The position numbers were made by a program, and so were the translations under genes. Of a stretch of DNA of 64,000 bases, positions 33,230-41,190 are shown piece after piece. Origin of the DNA: Halieaceae bacterium UBA5085 (lineage in GTDB: Bacteria; Pseudomonadota; Gammaproteobacteria; Pseudomonadales; Halieaceae). The stretch's first letter is position 1, and each line of letters starts with the position of its first letter. The notes below the pieces were generated by a model. It made no database searches. It was not told the DNA's origin and saw only the letters and a program-made list of their open reading frames with translations. The DNA lies in NCBI GenBank assembly GCA_002414665.1, contig DIAF01000027.1, positions 1-64,000 on the forward strand, read 5' to 3'.

Positions 33230-34864
33230 ATGAATTCAAATAATGGTAACGGCAGGGTTTGGAACACGGCTTCGGGTCTGCATCTGAAGAATTTCTATGC
33301 TCCTGACGACGTTCCCGAGTCTCACCGAAAGCACGTGGCTGTCCCGCCCGGCGAGTCCCCGTTTCACCGCGGAGCCTACCCGACTGGCTATCGCACGAAG
33401 CCCTGGCGTATCTTTCAACTCAGCGGCTTCGGCAAGCCAGAGGACGAAAACGAGCGTATCCGGTTCCTGCTGGAGCAAGGCGAAACCGGGTTCATCATGG
33501 AGCATGATCGCAACACGGGCGACCATTGCTACAACGTGGACCATCCCGATGTCGTGGCACGCCGCGAGGATGTTGGCCTGACGGGGGCCGTCATGCAGAG
33601 CGTGCGCGACATCGACATCTGTATGAAGGATCTGCCGCTGGCGACCAGTTACGGTCATGCGGGTGGCGCCGTTGTGCAACACGCACCCTTTGCGCTAGCA
33701 GGCTACTGGACGGTGGCGAAACAGCGTGGTGTTGACCTCGCACGTCTTCCCGGTACCGGCCAGAGCGATTTTTTCCTGACCTACCTCGGGTGCGTCACCA
33801 AGCAACAGATTCCCACCCGGGACGGCTTGCGCTTCAATGCCGATATCATGGAGTTCTGTGACAAGCACCTGCCCCGCTGGGTGCCCGTCTCCATCGCCGG
33901 TTACAACGGTGCCGACACGGGACTCAACGCCTATCAGGAGCTCGGAGCCCTGTTTGCCAACGCCGTTGAGTATCTCGAGGAAATCAAGCGCCGCAACACC
34001 ATGCCTCTGGAGAACGCGGCCCGCGCCTGTGGCGGTGTGAATTTTCGTGCGTCCATGGATCTGTTCGAGGAAGCCAGCAAAATGCGGGCTGCTCGCCTGA
34101 TGTGGCAGCAGCTACTGGAACGTCGCTATGCTATTACCAACCCCAAGGTCGCCAACCTGCGCATTCACTGCGTGACCGCCGGTTCACGGATGACCTACCA
34201 GCAACCGCTGAACAATATCGTGCGCGGCACGGTGATGGCCCTGGCGGCGGCGCTTGGCGGAGTCCAGTCCCTCGGGGTTTCCGGTTACGATGAGGCATTG
34301 TCCATCCCTTCCGAACATGCCCACCAGATGTCCGTGCGGATTCAGCAGATCCTGCAGGAAGAGACCAATATCCAGGCGGTGACCGATCCGCTGGGTGGCT
34401 CCTATTATGTTGAGACACTGACTGCAGAACTGGTGGAGCGCGCCTGGGAGTTCTTCGACGAGATTATGGAGCAAGGTGGCTTCCTCGCCTCCCTCGATTC
34501 CGGCTGGTTGCACGAACGTGCCGCGGAGAACCAGAGCGAAGACTTCCGTCAGCAGGAGAGTGGAGAGCAGGTCATTATCGGCGTGACTGACCACAAAGAT
34601 GATGTGTCGCCCTTCGATGTGGACGGGTTTATGGGTGTCGACGACGCCTACGATGTCGCCCTGGAGAGGCTGCACGAGGTGCGCAGAACACGCTACGAGA
34701 AAGGCGCCTCGCAAGCGCTTGGGGCGCTGGAGTCAGTCTGTCGTGACGGCGAAAACATCATGCCCGCGATGATGGATGCCCTGGCCGCTGAGGTGACCCT
34801 GGGAGAAATCGGCGATGTCTATCGCTCCGTGTTTGGTGACTGGGCGACTCCAATTCAGACCTGA
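33230..34864 (+). CDS. B12-dependent acyl-CoA mutase, large (substrate-binding) subunit, divergent
   Basis: A 544-residue homologue of the large subunit of methylmalonyl-CoA and 2-hydroxyisobutyryl-CoA mutases, forming the TIM barrel that holds acyl-CoA. Conserved family segments are HRGAYPTGYRTKPW, SGFGKPEDENERIRFLLEQG, LAAALGGVQSL, GYDEALSIPSEHAHQ and TDPLGGSYYVE. The active site differs by my hand alignment. The Tyr89/Ile90 position is Leu64, the Asp117 position of the hydroxyisobutyryl enzyme is Glu91, the carboxylate-binding Arg207 is Cys188, and the His244 of GYH is Asn226. The substrate is therefore probably not methylmalonyl-CoA. The B12 domain is on a separate gene ten bases downstream. 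Lead gene of the rightward operon. Confidence 0.88.
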   Translation: MNSNNGNGRVWNTASGLHLKNFYAPDDVPESHRKHVAVPPGESPFHRGAYPTGYRTKPWRIFQLSGFGKPEDENERIRFLLEQGETGFIMEHDRNTGDHCYNVDHPDVVARREDVGLTGAVMQSVRDIDICMKDLPLATSYGHAGGAVVQHAPFALAGYWTVAKQRGVDLARLPGTGQSDFFLTYLGCVTKQQIPTRDGLRFNADIMEFCDKHLPRWVPVSIAGYNGADTGLNAYQELGALFANAVEYLEEIKRRNTMPLENAARACGGVNFRASMDLFEEASKMRAARLMWQQLLERRYAITNPKVANLRIHCVTAGSRMTYQQPLNNIVRGTVMALAAALGGVQSLGVSGYDEALSIPSEHAHQMSVRIQQILQEETNIQAVTDPLGGSYYVETLTAELVERAWEFFDEIMEQGGFLASLDSGWLHERAAENQSEDFRQQESGEQVIIGVTDHKDDVSPFDVDGFMGVDDAYDVALERLHEVRRTRYEKGASQALGALESVCRDGENIMPAMMDALAAEVTLGEIGDVYRSVFGDWATPIQT

Positions 34865-34874
34865 GGCGATACAC

Positions 34875-35261
34875 ATGAGCACAGCAGGAAAACGCATATT
34901 GATGGCAAAGACCGGCCTCGATGGGCATTGGCGCGGCCCTACCGTCGTTGCCAAGGCGCTGCGTGACGCAGGCTTTGAAGTCATCATGATCGGCATGGCA
35001 CGCCCTGAAGAAGTGATGCAGGCGAGTATTGACGAAGACGTCGATCTCGTGGGCCTCAATATCGGGGGCCACGTGGACGTTGCCGTGCGCGCCATCGGCA
35101 TGGTGCGTGAGTCAAGGCCGGAGGTGCCCATCTTCGTCGGTGGTGTGGTGCCGCCACATGCCAAGCGCAAGCTTGAGGGGCTGGGTGTTGAGGTTTACCC
35201 GCCGGGTAGCCAGTTGCCCGACATCGTGGCGGCCGCCGTACGCCTGACGGGTGCCGCCTGA
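34875..35261 (+). CDS. B12-binding small subunit of the acyl-CoA mutase
   Basis: A 128-residue cobalamin-binding Rossmann-type domain. The base-off/His-on motif is DGHWRG at 16-21 (DxHxxG), followed by VGLNIGGHVDV and FVGGVVPPH, matching the mutase B12 fold. As in HcmB it is a stand-alone small subunit that would pair with the 544-residue large subunit encoded just upstream. ATG 34875 is chosen because upstream residues of the longer frame overlap the large-subunit gene in another frame. The meaB-like gene starts ten bases after its stop. Confidence 0.93.
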   Translation: MSTAGKRILMAKTGLDGHWRGPTVVAKALRDAGFEVIMIGMARPEEVMQASIDEDVDLVGLNIGGHVDVAVRAIGMVRESRPEVPIFVGGVVPPHAKRKLEGLGVEVYPPGSQLPDIVAAAVRLTGAA

Positions 35262-35271
35262 GCGACGGGGG

Positions 35272-36258
35272 ATGGCGGTGAGCCAGCAATCAGCGCAGGA
35301 CACAGACCAGCTGCTCGAACGGGCACGTGCCGGTGATCGCGGTGCGCTCGCCCGGCTGATCAGCGTGCTGGAACGCGGCGGTGACGCTGCGGCATGCGTA
35401 GAGCGCGGGTTATCCTCACGCGGCGCTGCGGGCTATACCGTCGGTATCACCGGAGCCCCCGGTGCCGGCAAGTCCACGCTGGTGAACACGCTGCTGGGTG
35501 AAGCGCTGACGGATGCGGGGCGTGTGGCCCTGCTTGCAGTGGATCCGACATCGCCGCTGAGTCGTGGTGCACTGCTGGGCGACCGCGTGCGCATGCATTC
35601 GCACGCTGCATCAAGCCAGGTATTTATCCGTTCGATGGCGTCCCGTGGCCAGCTCGGAGGGCTTGCCGTGGCGACCCGCAGTGCCCGGCGCCTGCTGGAA
35701 GCCTGTGGATGGCCACTGATTCTGATTGAGACGGTCGGGGTAGGGCAGGTGGAGCTGGACGTGGCATCCACCACGGACACTGTTGTGGTGGTACTCAACC
35801 CGGGTTGGGGCGATGAGGTTCAGGCCAACAAGGCGGGGCTCATGGAAGTCGCGGATATATTCGTGATCAACAAAGCCGACAAGGCTGGCCTGCAGGCGAC
35901 CCGGCGGGATCTGGAAAGTGCACTGGCCTCCCTGCCGATGGAGCGCCGACCGGCGATTGTCGAGACGGTAGCGACCGAGGGGCGTGGCGCGGCGGATCTC
36001 TGGGCAGCGATTGCGTCACATCGCGAAGCCATCACCCTGTCCGGGGAGTTGGCGTCGCGTCGTCAACAACAGCTGCGGGCGGAGTTGCGTGGCCTGATCG
36101 ACGCGCGTCTGGAGGCAGAGCTGGATCAGCTGTTCGCCTCGGGAGGTGCCGACACACAGCTGGAGGCTGTCGGCGGTGGTGCACTGGATATGGCAGCGGC
36201 GGGAGACGCGTTGCTGCGTGAGCTTTGCAGACGGGCAAGCGCTGCCATCGCCGGGTAA
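35272..36258 (+). CDS. MeaB/ArgK-family GTPase chaperone for the B12 mutase
   Basis: A 328-residue G3E P-loop GTPase that loads and protects cobalamin in acyl-CoA mutases. Motifs are GITGAPGAGKST (Walker A, 61-69), AVDPTSPLSRGALLGDR, LIETVGVGQVE and NKADK. The C-terminus holds the helical dimerisation arm. ATG 35272 is preferred; a GTG seven codons upstream is possible. Its place directly after the mutase genes matches the meaH gene beside hcmAB and shows the operon carries a complete mutase system. Confidence 0.94.
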   Translation: MAVSQQSAQDTDQLLERARAGDRGALARLISVLERGGDAAACVERGLSSRGAAGYTVGITGAPGAGKSTLVNTLLGEALTDAGRVALLAVDPTSPLSRGALLGDRVRMHSHAASSQVFIRSMASRGQLGGLAVATRSARRLLEACGWPLILIETVGVGQVELDVASTTDTVVVVLNPGWGDEVQANKAGLMEVADIFVINKADKAGLQATRRDLESALASLPMERRPAIVETVATEGRGAADLWAAIASHREAITLSGELASRRQQQLRAELRGLIDARLEAELDQLFASGGADTQLEAVGGGALDMAAAGDALLRELCRRASAAIAG

Positions 36259-36291
36259 ACTAACGGGAACAATAGCGAGGATCCCTGTGCG

Positions 36292-37092
36292 ATGGAGACT
36301 GTCCCCCCACTTTTGATTGAGCAGCATGGCCCGGTCGACTGGCTTACCCTGAACCGTCCAGAGCGCAGCAATGCGTTGAATGCTGCGCTGGTCGATGCGT
36401 TGTTGACCTACTTTACCGCACTGCGTGACCGCGAGGAGGTACGGGTGGTTGTGCTGCGGGCAGCCGGACGTAACTTCTGTGCGGGACTTGATCTGACAGA
36501 ACCCGAGTTCAATCCGCAGCCGCGTTCCCCGCGCGGCATCTGGAAGGTGCAGCGTCGCATTGCCGGTATCTACCAGGCCATGCGTGCCTGCCCGCAGCCT
36601 GTTATCAGTTTGCTGCAGGGCGCTGCCTGTGGTGGCGGTTTCAGCCTGGCGCTGGCATCGGATATACGAATTGCCGCCGAATCGGCACGCATGAATGCCG
36701 CCTACCTGTCCATCGGGCTGACCGGTTGTGACATGGGCAGCAGTTATTTCCTGCCACGCCTGGTGGGCGCTGCGCTGGCTTCGGAGCTGCTGTTGACCGC
36801 ACGTTTCATTCACGCGCCGCGCGCGCTGGCCACCGGCCTGGTCTCCAGTGTGGTGGCAGAGGACGGGCTGGCAGCCGAGGCGCAGGGCTACATCGACGAC
36901 ATGCTGGCGGCGACGCCGATGGGGCTGCGTCTGACCAAAGAGGCGCTGAATTACGCCATTGATGCCCCCAGCCTGCAGGCGGCCATGGCCATGGAAGACC
37001 GCCACCAGACCCTGCTTGGCTTGAGCGAGGATGCAGCGGAAGCGGGGCTGGCTTTTGTCGAGCGGCGCCCGCCGGTTTTCCGCGATCGCTAG
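36292..37092 (+). CDS. Enoyl-CoA hydratase/isomerase-family protein (crotonase fold)
   Basis: A 266-residue crotonase. The CoA-binding and oxyanion segments LNRPERSNALN, FCAGLDLTE and QGAACGGGFSLALASD are clear. The first hydratase Glu (GGGxE) is Ser118, and the second Glu is not conserved; Asp147 in GLTGCDMGSSY instead aligns with the Asp of dienoyl-CoA-isomerase-like members. It is likely an isomerase, hydrolase or unusual hydratase rather than a standard enoyl-CoA hydratase. It is the last gene of the mutase operon, 33 bases after the GTPase gene, and would act on the mutase product. Confidence 0.85.
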   Translation: METVPPLLIEQHGPVDWLTLNRPERSNALNAALVDALLTYFTALRDREEVRVVVLRAAGRNFCAGLDLTEPEFNPQPRSPRGIWKVQRRIAGIYQAMRACPQPVISLLQGAACGGGFSLALASDIRIAAESARMNAAYLSIGLTGCDMGSSYFLPRLVGAALASELLLTARFIHAPRALATGLVSSVVAEDGLAAEAQGYIDDMLAATPMGLRLTKEALNYAIDAPSLQAAMAMEDRHQTLLGLSEDAAEAGLAFVERRPPVFRDR

Positions 37093-37103
37093 CCGATCGG
37101 CGT

Positions 37104-37634
37104 TCAGCGACGTACCGGGCGTTTCTGCAGTTTCCGCTGCAGCGTGCGGCGGTGCATGCCCAGTGCACGCGCCGTGGCAGAAATGTTGCCATCGTTTGCA
37201 TTCAGTACACGCTGTAGGTGCTCCCACTCCATGCGGTCCAGAGAGGGTGGGTGTGTGGCGTGTTCCGGCGCCGGTTGCTCCCCGCGAAAGGCCAGGAGAA
37301 TTTCATCCACGGTTGCCGGCTTGCAGAGATACTGTACGGCACCGAGCTTGATGGCCTCTACGGCGGTAGCGATACTCGAGTAGCCTGTGAGCACCACCAG
37401 GCGGGCTTCGGGGGCCTCCTTGAGCAGGTCCGGCAGTGCTGCCAGCCCGGAGCGCCCCGGCATGTTGAGATCGAGCAGGATGTGGCTGGGGGCAAACTCA
37501 CGGCAGCAGCGCAGTGCATCTTCGGCGCTCGCGCAGGCGCGGCACGTGAAGCCGCGGCGCTCCAGGCCGCGCGTCAGCACGCCGGTGAACGTGGGGTCAT
37601 CGTCCACCAGCAGTATGCGTGCAGGGCTATCCAT
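37104..37634 (-). CDS. regA: Redox response regulator RegA/PrrA/RoxR family
   Basis: A 176-residue response regulator. The receiver has the acidic pocket DDDP, the phospho-acceptor Asp55 in ILLDLNMPG and Lys105 in YLCKPAT. A short linker leads to the Fis-type helix-turn-helix at the C-terminus, ISATARALGMHRRTLQRKL, nearly identical in pattern to RegA/PrrA/ActR. ATG 37634 overlaps the end of the sensor gene by eight bases. It would control respiratory and carbon-flow genes in response to quinone redox state. Confidence 0.93.
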   Translation of the reverse strand: MDSPARILLVDDDPTFTGVLTRGLERRGFTCRACASAEDALRCCREFAPSHILLDLNMPGRSGLAALPDLLKEAPEARLVVLTGYSSIATAVEAIKLGAVQYLCKPATVDEILLAFRGEQPAPEHATHPPSLDRMEWEHLQRVLNANDGNISATARALGMHRRTLQRKLQKRPVRR

Positions 37635-38946
37635 CTGCAGGCTCCGCCGGCATTGTGAGGGTGGCCAGGCAGCCTCCATCAGTGGGGTTTTCCAGGCGGA
37701 TATGGCCCCCGTGGCGCTCGGCGGTGGCGCGTGCGAGCAGCAGCCCGATCCCCAGGCCGCCATGGGTTCTGCCGGTCGCGTTGGCGCCTGGGCCTGCCAC
37801 GGAAACCGGCGACGCGGTTACGCTCATGCGCGCGAGCACATCGGCTGGGGCCCCGGGGCCATTGTCCCGCACCCCGATGCTGACCGTGTCGGCATTCCAG
37901 TCGACTGTGACTTCGACCCGCTCGGCACCGGTGTCGGCGGCGTTGTTCAGCAGGTTTTCCAGGGCCTGCGGCAGGGTCTGGTCGTAAGAGACCTGGGGTG
38001 CAGGCCCCTGTCCGAGGACCTGCAGCTGACAGGACACGCGCGGCCGCCTGGCCGCCCAGTGCTCCACGCAGCTTTTCGCCAGCCGGTCAGCCTGCCGCCG
38101 CTGCCGGGTACCCGCGGCGGAAACCTCCGCAGTGTTGCTGAGTTCCGCCAGGATTTTCCTGCACTGCAGAAGTTGCTGCTGCATCAAGGCGATATCCTCT
38201 CGTGCCTGGTCGCCCAGCGACGCGTCCTGCTGCAGCTCCTCTGCGAGCAGGGTCATGGTGCCCAGCGGCGTGCCCAGCTCATGCGCGGTACCTGCGGCGA
38301 GGCTGGCCACCGCCAGAATCTGGTCATGTCGCAGACGGTCCTCGCGGCGTCGCATCTCGTCTGCTTCCTGCGCTCTCAGCACGGCCGCCATGCGTACGAC
38401 GAAGTAGGTGATCAAGCCGGCGCTGAAAAGAAAATTGAACCACATGCCCAGGCTGTGCACGCTGCCCTGCTGGTGGCCCATCGCCGCGTGGGGGGAAAAT
38501 AGCGGGAAGGGCACCCGGAAATACAGCAACAGGCTGTAGGCCGCCACCGAGGCTGCCGCAACCAGCCAGGTGTAGCGCCAGGGCAGCACGGCGGCCGCCA
38601 CAACCAGCGGTACTATGTAGTAGGAGATGAATGGATTGTCGGCTCCACCGCTGTAGTACATCAGTGCAGTCCAGCCAACCACGTCGACCATCAGCTGGGC
38701 AAAGAAGGTGCGGTTGCCGATGTCCCGCGCCGTGGTACTCCACCAGAGGCTGGCGACGGTGATCACGGCGAGCAGTACGAGGCTGGCCGCCATGCCCCAC
38801 AGGCTTTGCGTGGTGCGGCTTACCAGCAGCACGTAGGCGAGTACACCTGCCTGACCGAGCAATGCGATGGCCCGAATCGCGAGCAGGCTGCGCAGGTTGG
38901 CCAGCGACGGGCTGTAGGCGGAATTGGGAGAGGCTATTGTCGTCAT
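37627..38946 (-). CDS. regB: Redox sensor histidine kinase RegB/PrrB/RoxS family
   Basis: A 439-residue membrane kinase with about six N-terminal helices. The ubiquinone-sensing heptapeptide GGADNPF is at 100-106. The phospho-acceptor His222 lies in GTAHELGTPLGTM, and the redox-active Cys262 in LLQCRKILAEL is placed as Cys265 of Rhodobacter RegB. The HATPase domain shows ENLLNNAADTGAE, DNGPGAP and HGGLGIGLLLARA. ATG 38946 is chosen over a longer frame without membrane character. It is divergent from the glycogen operon with 180 bases between. Confidence 0.94.
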   Translation of the reverse strand: MTTIASPNSAYSPSLANLRSLLAIRAIALLGQAGVLAYVLLVSRTTQSLWGMAASLVLLAVITVASLWWSTTARDIGNRTFFAQLMVDVVGWTALMYYSGGADNPFISYYIVPLVVAAAVLPWRYTWLVAAASVAAYSLLLYFRVPFPLFSPHAAMGHQQGSVHSLGMWFNFLFSAGLITYFVVRMAAVLRAQEADEMRRREDRLRHDQILAVASLAAGTAHELGTPLGTMTLLAEELQQDASLGDQAREDIALMQQQLLQCRKILAELSNTAEVSAAGTRQRRQADRLAKSCVEHWAARRPRVSCQLQVLGQGPAPQVSYDQTLPQALENLLNNAADTGAERVEVTVDWNADTVSIGVRDNGPGAPADVLARMSVTASPVSVAGPGANATGRTHGGLGIGLLLARATAERHGGHIRLENPTDGGCLATLTMPAEPADG

Positions 38947-39082
38947 CACCCCGGCAGTATAGCGGGCGCTGGTGCGCGCGGGGAGTGACAATCGGTCACA
39001 GTGGGGCGGTAGTGTCTTGCGGAGTTTGGCGCCCGCTGTAGAACATCTGCCCATGGCCCCAATCTCACGTATGATTATCGTT

Positions 39083-39102
39083 GTGTGCAGCTCAGTGCAC
39101 AC
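39083..39102 (+). promoter_or_regulatory. Dyad in the malQ leader
   Basis: GTGTGCA (39083-39089) and TGCACAC (39096-39102) are perfect inverted repeats around six bases, 24 bases before the malQ ATG and just downstream of a TATGAT hexamer (39070-39075) that could be the -10 box. It could be an operator or a leader hairpin for the glycogen operon. Confidence 0.4.
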
Positions 39103-39126
39103 GTGACATCACAACCGGGTCCGTTC

Positions 39127-41190
39127 ATGAGCGAACTGGAAAAGTTGTTCTACCTGTGTGGTATTTCTGCCGATTATCTGGACTACCAAGGTCAGCGGCA
39201 GGAGGTGCCTCTGGAACAGCGGCAACGTGCGTTGCGCCTGATGGGCATAGAACCCGCAGATCCGTTGGCGTTGTCGACAGCGGTCGCGGAGTTGGACGTG
39301 GCCCCGTGGCGGCTATGGCTGCCACGGTACAGCGTCACTGCGGCAACGGCGCCGGAAATAGCCCTGCGTCTCCATCCTGCCCAGCAGGCAACGACCTTTA
39401 CCTGGAATCTGACGCTTGAGAACGGCAAGATCCTGGCGGGGGAGTGCCGTCCGGATACCCTGCCGGAGACAGGCAATTACCTTGCGGATGGCGTTCGCTA
39501 CACTGCCCGCCAGCTGCCTTTGCCAGCGCTGGAGCCGGGCTACCATACCTTGTGGGTGACAGACGGCGCGCAGTCCGTGAGCTGCTCTCTCATGGCCTGT
39601 CCCGACAGGTTCTATGTCCCGGACATGGTCGCCGGTGAGCGCCTTTGGGGCATCAGTTGCCAGCTTTACACGCTGCGTTCCGCGCGCAACTGGGGGGTGG
39701 GAGACTTTACCGACCTGCTTGAACTGTTGCCGCTGGCCGCGGCGGCAGGGGCAGATCTGATTGGTTTGAATCCTTTGCATGCCCCCTGCACAGATGGTGA
39801 TGCTATCGCGAGCCCGTACAGCCCTTCGGATCGCCGCTTTCTCAACCCTCAGTATATCGACCCCGAACGCGAACCGGAGTGGGCGTGGGTGGCTGAAACG
39901 GTGGCGGCCGGCGGTTGGGGAAAGCAGCGGGCGCTGCTTCGTGCTGCGCCGCTTGTGGATTACGAAGCAGTAAACGGGCTCAAGTACGAGGCCCTGGAGG
40001 CCATGTTCAGCGTCTTTCTTCGCGAACAGGTTGATGCCGGCACACAGCGAGGCAGTGACTTCCAGCGTTTTGTCACGCAGGGCGGTGCGGATCTTGATGG
40101 CTTTGCCCGTTTCGAGATGCGTCATAATAACTGGGCCCGGCTGCATCGAACGGAGCCCCGGTTCTATATCTGGTTGCAGTGGGTTGCCAGCGCGCAGCTG
40201 CAGGCCTGCCAGCAGCGGGCGCTGGCGGTGGGTATGCGCATCGGACTGATGCGGGATCTCGCAGTGGGTGCCATCGGGCGGGGCTATGAGGTGGAGCAGT
40301 CAGCTGGGCTATACCTTGCCGAGGCGAGTATCGGCGCTCCTCCCGATCCTTTTGCCCCCCACGGTCAGGATTGGGGGCTGCCGGCGCCACATCCGCTCCG
40401 ACTGCGGGAATCGGGATTCTCCGCTTTCACGAAGCTGTTGCGCAGGAATATGAGCGCCTGCGGAGCGCTGCGGGTGGACCACGTCATGGCTCTTATGCGG
40501 TTGTGGTGGTGTTTGCATGATGAGAAGGACAGTGCAGGCTTGTATGTGTTTTACCCGCGTGATGATCTGCTCGCGCTCTTGCGTCTGGAGAGTTGGCGTC
40601 ATCGTTGCGTGGTGGTTGGCGAGGATCTTGGTGTGGTCCCCGGCGAATTCCGCGAGGCCATGCGCTGCAGTGCGCTGCTTGGGAACCGCCTGTTCTATTT
40701 CGAGAAGCATCCCGATGGCCGGTTTCGGGCACCGGAAGAGCTGGCGGAGGATGCGCTCCTGATGGTGACCAACCACGACGTGCCCACACTTGCCGACTGG
40801 TGGGCGGGGAGTGATTTGCGACGGCGCCGTGAACTTGGCCTGATTCCAGATGGGGATGCACTGGGGAAACTGGAGCAAGAACGTGCCGCTGATCGCGCCG
40901 AGTTGCTTGCCTGGCTGGATGCCAGTGGCCTGCTTCCTGAAGCCGTGGGGTCGGAGATGGACATGGCTTTGTGCAGTGCAATCCATCAGGCCTGTGCGCG
41001 GGGCAGGTCGCGCCTGCTGCTACTGCAGTTGGAGGACCTGCAACTGGTGGCGGAACCCGTGAATATTCCCGGTACCTGGCGAGAGTATCCCAATTGGCGG
41101 CGCAAGCAGTCGCAGTCGACAAAAGATATATTTGCGTCACCGCAGGTGCAGGCGCTTCTGGCCTCAGTGAACCGGGAGCGACGTATATGA
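39127..41190 (+). CDS. malQ: 4-Alpha-glucanotransferase (amylomaltase)
   Basis: A 687-residue GH77 enzyme that transfers maltodextrin segments between chains. Family motifs are SPYSPSDRRFLNPQYIDP, the catalytic Asp in LRVDHVMALMRLWW, the acid/base Glu in VVGEDLGVVP and the stabilising Asp in VTNHDVPTLADWW. An N-terminal beta domain (about 1-150) precedes the barrel, as in proteobacterial MalQ. ATG 39127 is preferred over GTG 39085. It is the first gene of the seven-gene glycogen operon; the stop overlaps glgB (ATGA). Confidence 0.95.
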   Translation: MSELEKLFYLCGISADYLDYQGQRQEVPLEQRQRALRLMGIEPADPLALSTAVAELDVAPWRLWLPRYSVTAATAPEIALRLHPAQQATTFTWNLTLENGKILAGECRPDTLPETGNYLADGVRYTARQLPLPALEPGYHTLWVTDGAQSVSCSLMACPDRFYVPDMVAGERLWGISCQLYTLRSARNWGVGDFTDLLELLPLAAAAGADLIGLNPLHAPCTDGDAIASPYSPSDRRFLNPQYIDPEREPEWAWVAETVAAGGWGKQRALLRAAPLVDYEAVNGLKYEALEAMFSVFLREQVDAGTQRGSDFQRFVTQGGADLDGFARFEMRHNNWARLHRTEPRFYIWLQWVASAQLQACQQRALAVGMRIGLMRDLAVGAIGRGYEVEQSAGLYLAEASIGAPPDPFAPHGQDWGLPAPHPLRLRESGFSAFTKLLRRNMSACGALRVDHVMALMRLWWCLHDEKDSAGLYVFYPRDDLLALLRLESWRHRCVVVGEDLGVVPGEFREAMRCSALLGNRLFYFEKHPDGRFRAPEELAEDALLMVTNHDVPTLADWWAGSDLRRRRELGLIPDGDALGKLEQERAADRAELLAWLDASGLLPEAVGSEMDMALCSAIHQACARGRSRLLLLQLEDLQLVAEPVNIPGTWREYPNWRRKQSQSTKDIFASPQVQALLASVNRERRI

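Noticed and set aside
23951..37092. Cluster as a mobile element or phage-borne island
   Set aside because: No integrase, transposase, flanking direct repeat or tRNA target was seen. Horizontal transfer remains possible, but the sequence gives no element boundaries.
39083..39102. CRP-like site upstream of malQ
   Set aside because: The half-sites TGTGC and GCACA are eight bases apart, not the six of a CRP site, and the A/T after TGTG is missing. It was kept only as an unassigned dyad.
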